Of a stretch of 64,000 bases of DNA, positions 33,320 to 43,170 are shown piece after piece. A program made the position numbers and the translations under genes. Origin of the DNA: Opitutaceae bacterium (GTDB lineage: Bacteria; Verrucomicrobiota; Verrucomicrobiia; Opitutales; Opitutaceae); NCBI GenBank assembly GCA_027490995.1, contig JAIXWY010000011.1, positions 434,001-498,000 of the forward strand. The letters run 5' to 3'. Under the pieces are notes generated by a model. The model ran no database searches and was not told the origin of the DNA. It was given only the letters and a program-made list of their open reading frames with translations. The first letter of the stretch is position 1, and the number at the start of each line of letters is the position of its first letter.

Positions 33320-34540
33320 ATGGATAATCAGACTGCCTCCCCCTCGGCCCCGACCCCCTCTGCGGCGCCGTCCCCCGCTTCGACTCCGGCGAGCGCCGGC
33401 AACGAACGTCCGGCTCCGCCGCCGGAAAATCTCGTCAAGGTGGAGGGCATCCTCGACATCGATTTCGCGAAGGGCGGCAACGGGCAACTCCTCGATCTCT
33501 CACGCTACGGCAAGCGACGCCCCTCGGACACGTTCGTGCCGAAGGAACTGATCCGCCGCTTCAAGCTGAAGCCGGGGCAGATCATCAGCGGAACCGCCTA
33601 CCCCGCAGAGGGAAAGTTCCCGAATCCGAAGATGAAGTTCATCGAAGCGGTCGACGGGCTCTCGCTGGAGGATCGCCGCGCGAAGATCGACTTCATCAAT
33701 CTCACGACCATTTCGCCCAATCAGCAGCTAAAGCTCGAGTTGAAGGACGGCCGTCTCACCACGCGTGCAGTCGACCTCTTCTGCCCGATCGGCAAGGGCA
33801 CGCGCGGACTGATCGTCGCTCCGCCGCGGACCGGCAAGACCACCCTCCTGCGGGACATTGCCCTGGGCGTGATCGAGAATCACCCGGAGTGCCACGTGAT
33901 GGTGCTGCTGGTCGACGAGCGTCCCGAGGAGGTCACGGACTTCCGGCGCAGCGTACCCGCCGAGATCTGGGCGTCGTCGAACGACGAACAGGTCGAGAGT
34001 CACGTCCGTATCGCGGATCTGGCCATCGAACGCGCCCGCCGCCTCGTCGAGAGCGGCCGCGATGTTGTGTTGCTCCTCGATTCACTGACCCGACTCGCCC
34101 GCGCGCACAACACGCAGCGCAACTCAGGACGGACGGGGTCCGGCGGCCTCGATGTCCGCGCACTCGAAAAGCCGCGCCAGCTCTTTGCTTCGGCCCGGCG
34201 GACCGAGGAAGCAGGATCGCTGACGATCATTGCGTCCATCCTCGTGGAGACGGGGAGCCGCATGGACGACGTGATCTTCCAGGAGTTCAAGGGCACGGGT
34301 AACAGCGATCTCGTGCTCGACCGCAAGTGCGCGGAAATGCGCCTGTGGCCGGCGATCAACATCCAGCAGTCCGGCACGCGCAAGGAGGAGCTCCTCCTCG
34401 ACGCGAAGAAGCTGGATGCCATCCACTTCTTCCGCCGCGCCTTGGTCCAGCAAAAGATCGAGGAAGCGACCGAGACCATGATCGCCCGTCTCTCGAAGAC
34501 GCGGACCAACGACGAGTTCCTGAAGCTCATCGCGCGCTGA
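33320..34540 (+). CDS. rho: Transcription termination factor Rho
   Basis: This protein has 406 residues from the ATG at 33320; a longer frame from 33206 would add residues unlike Rho. After a Pro/Ala/Ser-rich tail (2-38) come the RNA-binding OB region (VEGILDIDFAKGGNGQLLDL to GTAYPAEGKFPNPK) and the RecA-type ATPase. The ATPase has Walker A APPRTGKT (167-174), VMVLLVDERPEEVTDF, Q-loop-type DSLTRLARAHN and the R-finger region GGLDVRALEKPRQLF. All catalytic blocks are present. The N-terminal domain is shorter than in E. coli but has a low-complexity tail instead. It stands alone, and the hypothetical gene 103 bp downstream may be co-transcribed. Confidence 0.96.
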   Translation: MDNQTASPSAPTPSAAPSPASTPASAGNERPAPPPENLVKVEGILDIDFAKGGNGQLLDLSRYGKRRPSDTFVPKELIRRFKLKPGQIISGTAYPAEGKFPNPKMKFIEAVDGLSLEDRRAKIDFINLTTISPNQQLKLELKDGRLTTRAVDLFCPIGKGTRGLIVAPPRTGKTTLLRDIALGVIENHPECHVMVLLVDERPEEVTDFRRSVPAEIWASSNDEQVESHVRIADLAIERARRLVESGRDVVLLLDSLTRLARAHNTQRNSGRTGSGGLDVRALEKPRQLFASARRTEEAGSLTIIASILVETGSRMDDVIFQEFKGTGNSDLVLDRKCAEMRLWPAINIQQSGTRKEELLLDAKKLDAIHFFRRALVQQKIEEATETMIARLSKTRTNDEFLKLIAR

Positions 34541-34643
34541 CGACTGGAATTACCTCTTGCCCCGCCTGCAAAACTTCGGGACAAAGACCGTTTCGCCTTA
34601 CTCGACTCGACCGCTCCTTCCACTCCCCTGCCAAACACCAAGC

Positions 34644-36404
34644 ATGCATAGTTTCTCTGAGCAATGCCTCGACATGGCCCGCTCGATTCTGGGCCAGAAT
34701 CTCGATGCCATTCAACCCGACGGCTCACTCCTCCCCGTTCAAGGCGAGCAGAGCCGACTCGATGAGCCGGGCCACGCCGCTTACGCGCTCGGCGAATACT
34801 ATCGGGCCACCGGAGAAACCACCCTCAAGGGCTACGACCTCGTCGACCTCGCCGCGCGCTGCGTGACCGCCCAGATGTTCACCGAGCCCGCCGCCGAAAA
34901 CGGCTTGGCCTACGGCTCACTCGGGTTGCTCTGCTTCGGCCCCTCCAAGGAGCGCAACCCTGTCTGGGAACGTCTCGTCGAGGAGACGCAGGTCCGCATC
35001 GACAAGCAGTTGCTCCACCGGAGCGACTTCGATAACCACTGGCAGGCGTTCAACATCGCCAAGGCCGTCGCCCGTTTCAGCTTCGGTCTATCCAAGAAAG
35101 ACGAGACGTCCCGCCTGATCGAGCGGCTCGTCGATCGCATCAACCAGACCAGCTCCACCGGCTTCTTCGACGACTCCACCGGCGGCCTTGGTGGAAACTT
35201 CAATCTCTACGGGGTGATGACGTTCGTCTTCATCCGCTCCGCCCTCCAGCTGCATGCCAACAGCGGGGTGCGCGATCGCAAGCTGCCCACGCTGCGCACG
35301 TACGCGGAGAAGTACATCCGCATGATGCCCGATCTCGTCCGCGCAGACGGTCTGGGCTGGGCCTTCGGCCGCGCCGCCGGTGCCTACGGTCAGATGCACT
35401 GCATTTCGATCATCCTGCAGGGCCTCCGCGATGGCTGGATTCCCGATGACCAGAAGGCGAAGTACCACGACATTCTCCGCCGGCTCTTTTTCTTCTTCTA
35501 CCAGACCTACCTCGACCAAGAACACGGCTTCGTGGATCTGCGCGACGAGGAGCGGACGGCCTACGCGAACCACACCACGCGCATGGCGAACTTCGACGCC
35601 GCGCGCTACCTCTGCCAGTGGTCCCGCCTCGCCAAGGCCGTCCAACTGCCCCCGATTCCGCCGAAGCTCGAGGCTCCGAAGACTGCCGGCCGCTTCGTCA
35701 TCTTCGACAAGTCCAACCGCAAGGAACAGGGCGTGTTTCTCTACCGCGACGCCTCCAGCGGGCTCCACTTCCAGATTCCGCTGGTCTCTTGCGGCAGCGA
35801 GCCCGTCGCGGATGGTCTCCCGTTCCCGCATTGCCCCGGCATCTTCGACTGGCCGAACAATGTCTATGCACCGATCATGCTCCCCGAGCTCACGTTCGGC
35901 GAGCACGTCACCCTCCCCGCCTTCTACGGCAAGAACTGCGTCACGGGTCTGGGCCTGCGCAACAGCTTCTACTTCCGCTACGAACAGCCCGAGTTGATCG
36001 ATACCAAGGAGGAAATGGTCAAGGGGCTAGGTAGCGTGAAGGTACAGTGGAACTTCGCCGGCAACAAAATCGGCTGCGAGTTCGCCTACACCGTCAAGCA
36101 GCAGGTCACGCTCGACAAGTTCCGCTACGTGCTCGCCATCGCCGCTCCGCACTCTCGCTACCATGTCTCGGGTGCCTTGACGCTCGGGCCGCAAGGGCAG
36201 CGTTGCGGCGTGAGCAAGAACGACTTCCAGGCCGCCTGGCGCGAGACCGAGGTCGTGACCGCCGATCCCACCTACCGCACGAATTACGGCAAGATCCACT
36301 ATCTCCAGTACCTCGTCCGTGACCACCCGCTGGTCATGCGCCCGGGACAGGTGTACCGGTTCCATGTCGAATTCGAGCCGGACATCGCGCACACGGACCA
36401 GTAA
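34644..36404 (+). CDS. Uncharacterised 586-residue toroid-plus-beta-sandwich protein
   Basis: It is read from the ATG at 34644 (586 residues). It has no signal peptide. The N-terminal ~380 residues are helix-rich with repeated pairs ([51 protein letters not shown]), like an alpha/alpha toroid. The C-terminal ~200 residues are beta-rich ([20 protein letters not shown] to [12 protein letters not shown]), as in heparinase-type lyases. [17 protein letters not shown] could hold an active site. I do not recognise a characterised family, and the cytoplasmic location argues against a classical polysaccharide lyase. It follows rho by 103 bp and precedes hisF by 44 bp. Confidence 0.7.
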   Translation: MHSFSEQCLDMARSILGQNLDAIQPDGSLLPVQGEQSRLDEPGHAAYALGEYYRATGETTLKGYDLVDLAARCVTAQMFTEPAAENGLAYGSLGLLCFGPSKERNPVWERLVEETQVRIDKQLLHRSDFDNHWQAFNIAKAVARFSFGLSKKDETSRLIERLVDRINQTSSTGFFDDSTGGLGGNFNLYGVMTFVFIRSALQLHANSGVRDRKLPTLRTYAEKYIRMMPDLVRADGLGWAFGRAAGAYGQMHCISIILQGLRDGWIPDDQKAKYHDILRRLFFFFYQTYLDQEHGFVDLRDEERTAYANHTTRMANFDAARYLCQWSRLAKAVQLPPIPPKLEAPKTAGRFVIFDKSNRKEQGVFLYRDASSGLHFQIPLVSCGSEPVADGLPFPHCPGIFDWPNNVYAPIMLPELTFGEHVTLPAFYGKNCVTGLGLRNSFYFRYEQPELIDTKEEMVKGLGSVKVQWNFAGNKIGCEFAYTVKQQVTLDKFRYVLAIAAPHSRYHVSGALTLGPQGQRCGVSKNDFQAAWRETEVVTADPTYRTNYGKIHYLQYLVRDHPLVMRPGQVYRFHVEFEPDIAHTDQ

Positions 36405-36448
36405 CTACGCCGGACCTTCCGCCCGCCTCCCCGCGGGCTCCGCTCGAC

Positions 36449-37207
36449 GTGCTGTCTCGACGCATCATTCCCTGCCTTGACGTGACCGCCGGTCGCGTCG
36501 TCAAGGGCGTGCGTTTCCAGGAACTGCGCGACGCCGGTGATCCGGTGGAGTGCGCCAAGGCGTACGACGCCCAGGGCGCAGACGAGTTGGTCTTTCTCGA
36601 CATCACCGCCTCCAGCGACGGGCGGAAGATCATGCACGATGTCGTTGCCGCCACCGCAGAGCAGTGCTTCATGCCGCTCACCGTCGGCGGAGGACTCCGG
36701 TCCGTGGAGGATATCGAGGCCATGCTGCGCGCCGGCGCGGACAAGGTTTCGCTCAATACCTCGGCGATCAAAGACCCCGAGTTGATTCGCCGGGCCGCCG
36801 AACGCTTCGGGTCCCAGTGTATCGTCGTGGCAATCGATGCGAAACGCCGCTCCGGCGGAGGCTGGGACGTCTATACCCACGGGGGTCGCAATCCGGCCGG
36901 TCTTGACGCGGTCGCCTGGGCCGAACACGCCGTGGCCCTCGGCGCCGGTGAAATCCTCCTCACCAGCATGGATGCCGACGGCACCCAGGCCGGGTACGAT
37001 TGCGAACTGACCCGCGCGGTGAGCGACCGCGTCACCGTGCCAGTCATCGCGAGCGGCGGCGCCGGCACCCTCGATCACTTCGCCGACGCGTTCACCAGCG
37101 GGCACGCCAGCGCCGCGCTCGCCGCAAGTCTCTTTCACTTCGGCGCCCTGACGGTTCCAGCAGTCAAACAGCACCTTGCCGCACGCGGCATCCCGGTGCG
37201 GCTCTGA
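36449..37207 (+). CDS. hisF: Imidazole glycerol phosphate synthase subunit HisF
   Basis: This 252-residue TIM-barrel cyclase joins with HisH to turn PRFAR plus ammonia into imidazole glycerol phosphate and AICAR, linking histidine and purine synthesis. The two catalytic acids are at the canonical positions D11 ([14 protein letters not shown]) and D130 (VAIDAKRR). Phosphate-binding [10 protein letters not shown] and [10 protein letters not shown] are present. Translation probably starts at GTG 36449. No other his gene lies in the window, so histidine genes are scattered in this genome. Confidence 0.96.
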   Translation: MLSRRIIPCLDVTAGRVVKGVRFQELRDAGDPVECAKAYDAQGADELVFLDITASSDGRKIMHDVVAATAEQCFMPLTVGGGLRSVEDIEAMLRAGADKVSLNTSAIKDPELIRRAAERFGSQCIVVAIDAKRRSGGGWDVYTHGGRNPAGLDAVAWAEHAVALGAGEILLTSMDADGTQAGYDCELTRAVSDRVTVPVIASGGAGTLDHFADAFTSGHASAALAASLFHFGALTVPAVKQHLAARGIPVRL

Positions 37208-37271
37208 TCGGCCGCCGCCCCGGGGTTTAAACCGGGGTTGAAAGCACCTCCCCGCTGCCTACTGTCTTCCC

Positions 37272-37523
37272 GTGGACCCTGTCGATCCTGCCTCCCTTTC
37301 TTTCGAAGCCGCTTTGGAGCGGCTTGAGTCCATCGTCGAATCGATGGAGTCGGGCGACGTGCCCCTCGCCGATCTCCTGACGCGCTTTGAGGAGGGTTCT
37401 CGCCTGCTGAAGGCTTGCGAGGAGCGTCTCCGCGACGCCGAGCTGCGCATCGACCTGCTGAAACGTCAGAAGGATGGCTCGACCGCGCTCGGCGAGTTCT
37501 CCAGCGACCGCTCCTCTTCGTAG
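37272..37523 (+). CDS. xseB: Exodeoxyribonuclease VII small subunit
   Basis: This 83-residue protein starts at GTG 37272 and is of the usual XseB size. It shows LSFEAALERLESIVESMESGDVPLADLL in two overlapping helices, then FEEGSRLLKACEERLRDAELRIDLL, the two-helix bundle that packs against XseA. The holoenzyme degrades single-stranded DNA. It sits 17 bp before dxs, a gene order common in bacteria (xseB-dxs). The large subunit gene xseA is not in the window. Confidence 0.93.
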   Translation: MDPVDPASLSFEAALERLESIVESMESGDVPLADLLTRFEEGSRLLKACEERLRDAELRIDLLKRQKDGSTALGEFSSDRSSS

Positions 37524-37540
37524 CTCCCGCGTCCTGTTCC

Positions 37541-39502
37541 ATGAGCGACTCTCCCTCGCCTTCCGCCCCCGCATCGCCGCAGTCCCCGACTCCGCGCCTG
37601 CTGGAGGGTATCCGCGGCCCCGCCGATGTTCAGGCTCTCCCCGCCGACCAGTTGGCGCAGCTCGCCGCCGAGATCCGCGAGGAGATCATCCAGGTGACCG
37701 CCCGCAACGGCGGCCACGTCGGTCCAAACCTTGGCGTCGTGGAGCTCACACTCGCGCTGCACCGCACGTTTGATTCGGCGACCGACCGTTTCGTCTTCGA
37801 CGTCGCGCACCAGGGCTACGTGCACAAATTACTCACGGGGCGCGGCGGCGAGTTTTTTCGCAAACTGCGCCAGACCGGCGGCACAAGTGGCTTCCTACTC
37901 CGCAGCGAAAGCCCGCACGACGCCTTTGGCGCCGGTCACGCCGGCACCGCCCTCAGTGCCGCTCTGGGGATGGCCACCGCACGCGACCTGCGCGGCACCT
38001 CCGAACACGTGGTCGCGGTCTGCGGCGACGCCGCATTCACCTGCGGGGTGACGCTTGAGGCACTCAATAACGTCGTGAGTTCCACCCGTCGCCTCATCGT
38101 CGTTCTCAACGACAACGAGTGGTCCATCGCCAAGAACGTCGGCGCCATCGCCAAGTACCTCAACCGCCTTTCGACCAACCCGACCTACAACCGGATCCAC
38201 AACGACCTCGAGAAGTTCTTCACGTCGCTCCCCGGCGGCAACGACATGCACCGGGTCTACTTAAAGTGGAAACGCGAGACGAAGGACTTTTTCGTCGAGT
38301 CTTCCCTCTTTGAGAAGTTCGGTCTCCGCTACCTCGGTCCGATCGATGGACACAATCTTGAGGAGCTAACCAAGAATCTGGCCTTCGCTCGCGAGTGCGA
38401 TGGCCCGGTGTTGCTCCACGTCCTCACTCAGAAGGGGCGCGGCCTCGAAGCCGCCATGGCCCACCCGGAGAAGTTTCACGGGCTCGGCGCCTTCGATCCG
38501 AACACCGGTGAGAGCGTGAAGCCCGCCGCCGGCACGCCCCAGAACTATCAAGACATCTTCGGAAAGGCGTTGGCTCGTTTCGCCAAGGATGACGCGTCCA
38601 TCGTCGGTATCACCGGCGCCATGCCGAGCGGTACCGGGCTCACCTACCTGGCCACGGAGTGTCCACGCCAGTTTTTCGACGTCGGCATCGCCGAGGAGCA
38701 CGCCGTGCTTTTTGCCGCTGGACTCGCCACCCAAGGAATCCGGCCGGTCGTCGCGATCTACTCAACCTTTCTGCAGCGAGCGTACGATCAGATCATTCAC
38801 GACGTCGCCCTTCAGAATCTTCCTGTCGTCTTCTGTATGGACCGGGCGGGGCTGTCCCCCAACGACGGACCCACCCACCACGGCCTGTTTGACCTTTCCT
38901 ACCTTCGTTGCGTGCCCAACGCCACGATCATGCAGCCCAAGGATGAGGACGAACTCGTGGACCTGCTGCACACCGGCCTCGAACTCAAGGCACCCGCCTT
39001 CATTCGCTATCCGCGCGGTGCCGGCCGCGGCGTCCCGATCAAGAGCCAGCCCGTCTTCATCCCACCCGGCCAAGCCGAAGTGCTCCGGGAGGGATCGAAT
39101 CTCATGGTGTGGGCCCTGGGGCCGATGGTTGCCGATGCGCTGGCGCTCGCCGATCGCCTCGCCCGCGAGGAGGGCTTGAGCGTTGGCGTCGTCAACGCCC
39201 GGTTCGTCAAGCCACTGGATCGCACGCTCCTGCTCAGCCACGGGGCCTGCATCCCGCTGATCGTGACCATGGAGGATCATGTGCTGTCCGGTGGATTCGG
39301 CAGCGCCGTCCTTGAGGCCCTGCAGGACGCGGACTGTGGCGTTGCGGTCGAGCGCATCGGCTGGCCCGACCAGTTCGTGGACCACGGTAGCTCGGTCTCG
39401 GTGCTGCGCGCCGCGTACGGTCTCTCTGCCGAAGCGATCTACCAGCGTGTTCTCAGTCGCTGGCGCAACGTCAGCACCGCCGCCGTCGACTCGTCCACCT
39501 GA
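37541..39502 (+). CDS. dxs: 1-deoxy-D-xylulose-5-phosphate synthase
   Basis: It has 653 residues from the ATG at 37541, with a low-complexity Ser/Pro/Ala start. It condenses pyruvate and glyceraldehyde 3-phosphate to DXP with thiamine diphosphate, the first step of MEP isoprenoid synthesis and also a feed to thiamine and pyridoxal. Signatures are FVFDVAHQGYVHKLLTGR, SPHDAFGAGHAGTALSAALG, IAEEHAVLFAAGLATQG with the catalytic Glu, and CMDRAGLSPNDGPTHHGLFD. The cofactor GDG motif appears as CGDAAFT with Ala in the third position, and GHSST is GHAGT; both are mild departures from well-known Dxs. All else is intact. Confidence 0.95.
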   Translation: MSDSPSPSAPASPQSPTPRLLEGIRGPADVQALPADQLAQLAAEIREEIIQVTARNGGHVGPNLGVVELTLALHRTFDSATDRFVFDVAHQGYVHKLLTGRGGEFFRKLRQTGGTSGFLLRSESPHDAFGAGHAGTALSAALGMATARDLRGTSEHVVAVCGDAAFTCGVTLEALNNVVSSTRRLIVVLNDNEWSIAKNVGAIAKYLNRLSTNPTYNRIHNDLEKFFTSLPGGNDMHRVYLKWKRETKDFFVESSLFEKFGLRYLGPIDGHNLEELTKNLAFARECDGPVLLHVLTQKGRGLEAAMAHPEKFHGLGAFDPNTGESVKPAAGTPQNYQDIFGKALARFAKDDASIVGITGAMPSGTGLTYLATECPRQFFDVGIAEEHAVLFAAGLATQGIRPVVAIYSTFLQRAYDQIIHDVALQNLPVVFCMDRAGLSPNDGPTHHGLFDLSYLRCVPNATIMQPKDEDELVDLLHTGLELKAPAFIRYPRGAGRGVPIKSQPVFIPPGQAEVLREGSNLMVWALGPMVADALALADRLAREEGLSVGVVNARFVKPLDRTLLLSHGACIPLIVTMEDHVLSGGFGSAVLEALQDADCGVAVERIGWPDQFVDHGSSVSVLRAAYGLSAEAIYQRVLSRWRNVSTAAVDSST

Positions 39503-39508
39503 CTGCGC

Positions 39509-40375
39509 TCACGCGGCGGGCAGTGCAGCCGCGTGGAGCAGCAGGAAGCGATCGCGCCCCGTCAGATCCCGCAGGGACTCGATCTCCGACCACCCGGCAC
39601 CTCGGGCAAAGGCGGTCAGGGCGGCGTGTTGCGTTGGCCCCGTCTCGAGCGCCAGGACTCCACCCGGCCCGAGACGCGCAGGGGCATCGTGGATCAGCGC
39701 TCGCAGATCAGCCAACCCTTCATCGTCACTGACCAAGGCCATGCGGGGGTCGTGCTCTCTAACCTCCGGAGCCGCCTCGGCGACCTCGCTGGCTGCGAGG
39801 TAAGGCGGATTGCTAACCAAGAGATCGAAGCGGGCCTCGGGGGGAAGCGCGCCGAACCACGATCCTTCCAGAAATGTCACGCGGTCCGCCAAGCCGAGCG
39901 CGACCGCATTCTCCCGCGCCAGCGCGAGCGCGTCGGCGCTGAGGTCTGACGCAGTCACCTGCCAAGCCGGCCGCGCCGCAGCAAGAGCCAAGGCAATGGC
40001 ACCCGTGCCAGTGCCAAGGTCCAAGACGCGCAACGGCGCAGCCTCCGGGAGCCGCGAAAGCAGAATCTCGGTCAGATACTCGGTCTCGGGTCGAGGCACC
40101 AAGGCCCGGCGATCGCTGCGGAGGCGCAGCCCTGCGAACTCGACTTCGCCCACGATGTGCTGCAGCGGCTCGCGCAGCCCGCGCCGACGGACGAGCGGGC
40201 GGATGCGTTCAAGCTCGGCCTCACCGAGAGGCTTCTCGAACTGCAGATAAAGCTGCATGCGCTTGAGCCCAAGCGCCTGCCCGACGAGATGCTCAGCATT
40301 GAGCCGGGCACTCTCGACGCCGCGGGCCTCAAGGAAATCCGCCGTGCGCTTGATGATTTCGAGCAGCGTGAGCAT
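39509..40375 (-). CDS. prmC: Release factor glutamine methyltransferase PrmC
   Basis: This 288-residue enzyme methylates the Gln of the GGQ motif in peptide-chain release factors. The N-terminal helical substrate domain is followed by the AdoMet fold with VLDLGTGTGAIALALA (117-132) and the Gln-binding NPPY (189-192, LVSNPPYLA). It lies 17 bp downstream of prfA on the same strand, so enzyme and substrate are co-expressed, as in many bacteria. It is convergent with dxs, leaving 6 bp between the two stops. Confidence 0.95.
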   Translation of the reverse strand: MLTLLEIIKRTADFLEARGVESARLNAEHLVGQALGLKRMQLYLQFEKPLGEAELERIRPLVRRRGLREPLQHIVGEVEFAGLRLRSDRRALVPRPETEYLTEILLSRLPEAAPLRVLDLGTGTGAIALALAAARPAWQVTASDLSADALALARENAVALGLADRVTFLEGSWFGALPPEARFDLLVSNPPYLAASEVAEAAPEVREHDPRMALVSDDEGLADLRALIHDAPARLGPGGVLALETGPTQHAALTAFARGAGWSEIESLRDLTGRDRFLLLHAAALPAA

Positions 40376-40392
40376 ACGGGGGGTTCCCAGCT

Positions 40393-41517
40393 TCAGTCGT
40401 CGTCGCGCTCCGTCGCGCCGCGCCGGAGGACAAACTCCTGTCCAGTCAACGCCGCGAGCTTCTCCTCGAAGTCCACGTTCTGCAGCGCGGCGATGATGCT
40501 GCCGAAGTCGCCTTCCATGACCTGGGGAAGATTGTGCTGGGTCAGTCCGATACGATGATCCGTCACCCGATTCTGCGGGAAATTGTAGGTCCTGATCCGC
40601 TCGCTCCGGTCGCCCGTGCCGATCTGACTCCGGCGCTGTGCCGCATACTTCGCCTTCTCTTCGTCCTCCCTGAGTTTGAGCAGGCGCGACCGCAGCACGG
40701 CCAGCGCGCTGGCCTTGTTCTTCTGCTGGGATCGCCCATCGGCGCAGAAGACGATCATGCCTGTCGGCTTGTGAATCACGCGAACGGCGGAATCGGTCGT
40801 GTTCACCCCCTGCCCACCGGGTCCGCTGGCGCGCTGGACTGTGATCTCAAGGTCCTGGGGATCGATGTGGAGGTCCACCTCCTCTGCCTCCGGTAGCACC
40901 GCCACGGTCACCGTTGAGGTATGGATTCGCCCACTCGCCTCCGTCGCGGGCACCCGCTGCACGCGGTGCACGCCGCTCTCGAACTTGATCTGACGGTAGA
41001 CGTCGGTGCCGGTGATCAGCACGCTGACTTCGCGAAATCCGCCGCGCTCGGAGAGACTGGAGCTCATCGGCTCCACCTTCCAGCCGCAGCGATCGGCGAA
41101 CTTGAAATAGGCCCGCGCCAACTCCGCGGCGAAGAGCGCGGCTTCCTCGCCGCCCGTCCCCGCACGGATTTCCAGCACGGTGTTGCGGGAATCCGTCGGC
41201 TCGGGCGGGATCATGGCCCGCAGCACGGAGGTGTGGAGCTCCGCCAAGCGCCGACGCAAATCGGGGAGCTCGGCTGCGGCAAGATCGCGCAAGTCAGCAT
41301 CCGCACCCACATCGGCGGTCATCGACTCCGCCTCCACGATCTCCCGCGCGGTCTTCTCATAGGCCCGGTGCTCGGCGATCAACTGGCCCAGCTTCTGATG
41401 CTCCCGGCTTACCTCGGTGGCACGACGCGCATTCGCATAAAACGAAGGCGCCGCCATCTGCGCATCGAGTTCATCAAGGCGCCGCTGAAAAGGAAGGATA
41501 GGAGGAAGGGATTCCAT
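40393..41517 (-). CDS. prfA: Peptide chain release factor 1
   Basis: This 374-residue factor ends translation at UAA and UAG. The codon-reading tripeptide is PAT (190-192), which marks RF1 rather than RF2. The peptidyl-hydrolysis loop is GPGGQGVNTTDSAVRV with GGQ at 234-236; the residues after GGQ are Gly-Val-Asn-Thr-Thr in place of the commoner His-Val-Asn-Lys-Thr. IRAGTGGEEAALFAAEL is the conserved entry to domain 2. Its Gln is the target of PrmC encoded immediately downstream. A 114-bp region separates it from the divergent HAD gene. Confidence 0.96.
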   Translation of the reverse strand: MESLPPILPFQRRLDELDAQMAAPSFYANARRATEVSREHQKLGQLIAEHRAYEKTAREIVEAESMTADVGADADLRDLAAAELPDLRRRLAELHTSVLRAMIPPEPTDSRNTVLEIRAGTGGEEAALFAAELARAYFKFADRCGWKVEPMSSSLSERGGFREVSVLITGTDVYRQIKFESGVHRVQRVPATEASGRIHTSTVTVAVLPEAEEVDLHIDPQDLEITVQRASGPGGQGVNTTDSAVRVIHKPTGMIVFCADGRSQQKNKASALAVLRSRLLKLREDEEKAKYAAQRRSQIGTGDRSERIRTYNFPQNRVTDHRIGLTQHNLPQVMEGDFGSIIAALQNVDFEEKLAALTGQEFVLRRGATERDDD

Positions 41518-41631
41518 GCGGAGGCCGGAAGGTCCCGGCGATTTGCGAATTGCGTGCGGCGGGGTCCGCGGTTTCTGTTCGCAGACCGACCACGCCGCCG
41601 GCCGTGCAGGCCCTAGCGGTGCTGATCAACG

Positions 41632-42672
41632 ATGGCCACCACGCTCTTCACTCAGAACATCATCGCGTGCATCTGGGATTTCGACAAGACGTTAATCCCG
41701 GAATACATGCAGTCGCCCCTCTTCCGCCGCTTCGGCGTGGATGAGGCCACGTTCTGGAGCGAGACCAACAGCCTGGTCGAGCACTACCGGCGTCGGGGCT
41801 ACCATCTCTCCAGCGAGATCGCCTACCTCAATCACCTGCTGACCTACGTGCTCGCAGGCAAGATGCCCAAGCTTAACAACAAGGTGCTGCGCGCCGCCGG
41901 GGCGGAAATTGGCCTGTATCCGGGCTTGCCGGAATTCTTCGATGCCGCACGTGGCTTCGCCACCGAGCGCGAGGCCTACGTTAAGCACGAGATCCAAGTC
42001 GAACACTACGTCGTGAGTACGGGTCTCGCAGAAATGATCCGCGGAAGCCGGATTGCTCCCCACGTGGACGGGATCTGGGGCTGCGAGTTCATCGAGAGTC
42101 CGCTGCAGCCCGGGTTTCTTCGGCAGAAGGAGTTGCTGATCGAGGCCGAGGCCGTGATCGCCCAGATCGGCATGGTCATCGACAATACCACCAAGACGCG
42201 CGCGATCTTCGAGATCAACAAGGGCACGAATAAGAATCCCGCCATCGATGTGAACGGAAACATCGCGCCGGAGGACCGGCGGATTCCGTTCCAAAACATG
42301 ATCTACATCGCCGACGGCCCGAGCGACATTCCCAGTTTCTCGGTCGTCAAGAAGGGCGGCGGCAAGGCCTACGGCGTGTACAATCCGGCACGGTCAGATG
42401 AGTTCGCCCAGAACGACCGACTGCGCCAGGCCGGGCGGATCGACCACTACGGTCCGGCCGATTACGCGATCGGCAGCAGCACATCCCAGTGGCTCAAGCT
42501 GCATATTCAGGCGATGTGCGATCGCATCGTCAGCGACCGCGAGTCCGCCGTAGCCACGCGGGTCGCGCGACCGCCACGGCATCTCAACGCATCTCCAGAA
42601 GAGGAAGCCGCCCGCAAGGCCAAGCAACCGTCCGCGCAACAGCTGATGCTCGGCGATCCTCCCGGCCGCTAG
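41632..42672 (+). CDS. HAD-superfamily hydrolase
   Basis: This 346-residue protein opens with motif I WDFDKTLIPEYM (nucleophile D16, acid D18). Motif II is a Thr/Ser region (YVVSTGLAEMIRG) and motif IV is IYIADGPSDIPSF with its acidic pair. An inserted helical cap lies between (FWSETNSLVEHYRRRGYHLSSE). The C-terminal 60 residues are Arg/Ala-rich and probably disordered. Phosphatase activity on a small phosphorylated molecule is likely, but the substrate is not readable. This cap type occurs in a conserved verrucomicrobial and delta-proteobacterial group. It stands alone, divergent from prfA. Confidence 0.88.
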   Translation: MATTLFTQNIIACIWDFDKTLIPEYMQSPLFRRFGVDEATFWSETNSLVEHYRRRGYHLSSEIAYLNHLLTYVLAGKMPKLNNKVLRAAGAEIGLYPGLPEFFDAARGFATEREAYVKHEIQVEHYVVSTGLAEMIRGSRIAPHVDGIWGCEFIESPLQPGFLRQKELLIEAEAVIAQIGMVIDNTTKTRAIFEINKGTNKNPAIDVNGNIAPEDRRIPFQNMIYIADGPSDIPSFSVVKKGGGKAYGVYNPARSDEFAQNDRLRQAGRIDHYGPADYAIGSSTSQWLKLHIQAMCDRIVSDRESAVATRVARPPRHLNASPEEEAARKAKQPSAQQLMLGDPPGR

Positions 42673-42690
42673 GCGACCGCCCGAGATTAC

Positions 42691-43077
42691 CTACTCGCGC
42701 CGGGGCTCGGGGGCGGCGCCTTCAATCCGCAAATCCACCACCTCGATCGGCTCTCCCCACTGCTGCAGGCTGGGGCCCGGGGGCAGCCGCTTGATTCGCG
42801 CCACGACGCGGACTCCGTCACGCCACGCCGGCAGGGCCGGACCCACCACGCGGAGCCGCTCGCCGCCATCGCTGACGATTCCCCAGAAACCGCCTTCCAG
42901 ATCGAAGAAACGAAGGACTCCCCGAACGGACTCGCCTCCAGCAACCGCGCGAGAGAGGCCCGCTTCTTTACTCTCTGGAGGATTCGCGGGCACCCCCGGC
43001 GGGGCGCAGGCTGCGGCCCACGCCATCACTATGACGGCGACCATACCTCGCATCGAAGCCGGAGAGGCCATGAACAT
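42691..43077 (-). CDS. Small putative lipoprotein with OB-fold-like domain
   Basis: This protein has up to 128 residues. Starts at 43077, 43053 or 43044 are all possible, each giving a short signal ending in the lipobox-like AWAAAC. The mature ~100 residues have GVLRFFDLEGGFWGIVSDGGERLRVVGP and VVARIKRLPPGPSLQQWG, a five-stranded barrel pattern seen in bacterial OB-type lipoproteins of unknown function. It is convergent with the HAD gene (18 bp between stops). It is probably periplasmic and membrane-anchored; no reaction is suggested. Confidence 0.7.
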   Translation of the reverse strand: MFMASPASMRGMVAVIVMAWAAACAPPGVPANPPESKEAGLSRAVAGGESVRGVLRFFDLEGGFWGIVSDGGERLRVVGPALPAWRDGVRVVARIKRLPPGPSLQQWGEPIEVVDLRIEGAAPEPRRE

Positions 43078-43170
43078 GAGCGCAGTCTACCCGCGGACCG
43101 ATGCACCACAAGTCGGTAGACACCGAAGTCACGGTGTTGCTTTGTCACCGACCGCAGCTTTTCTCGACGC

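Noticed and set aside
40393-41517. Release factor 2 or a stalled-ribosome rescue factor.
   Set aside because: The PAT tripeptide, full length of 374 residues and adjacent prmC identify RF1; GGQ followed by GVNTT is only a mild variation.
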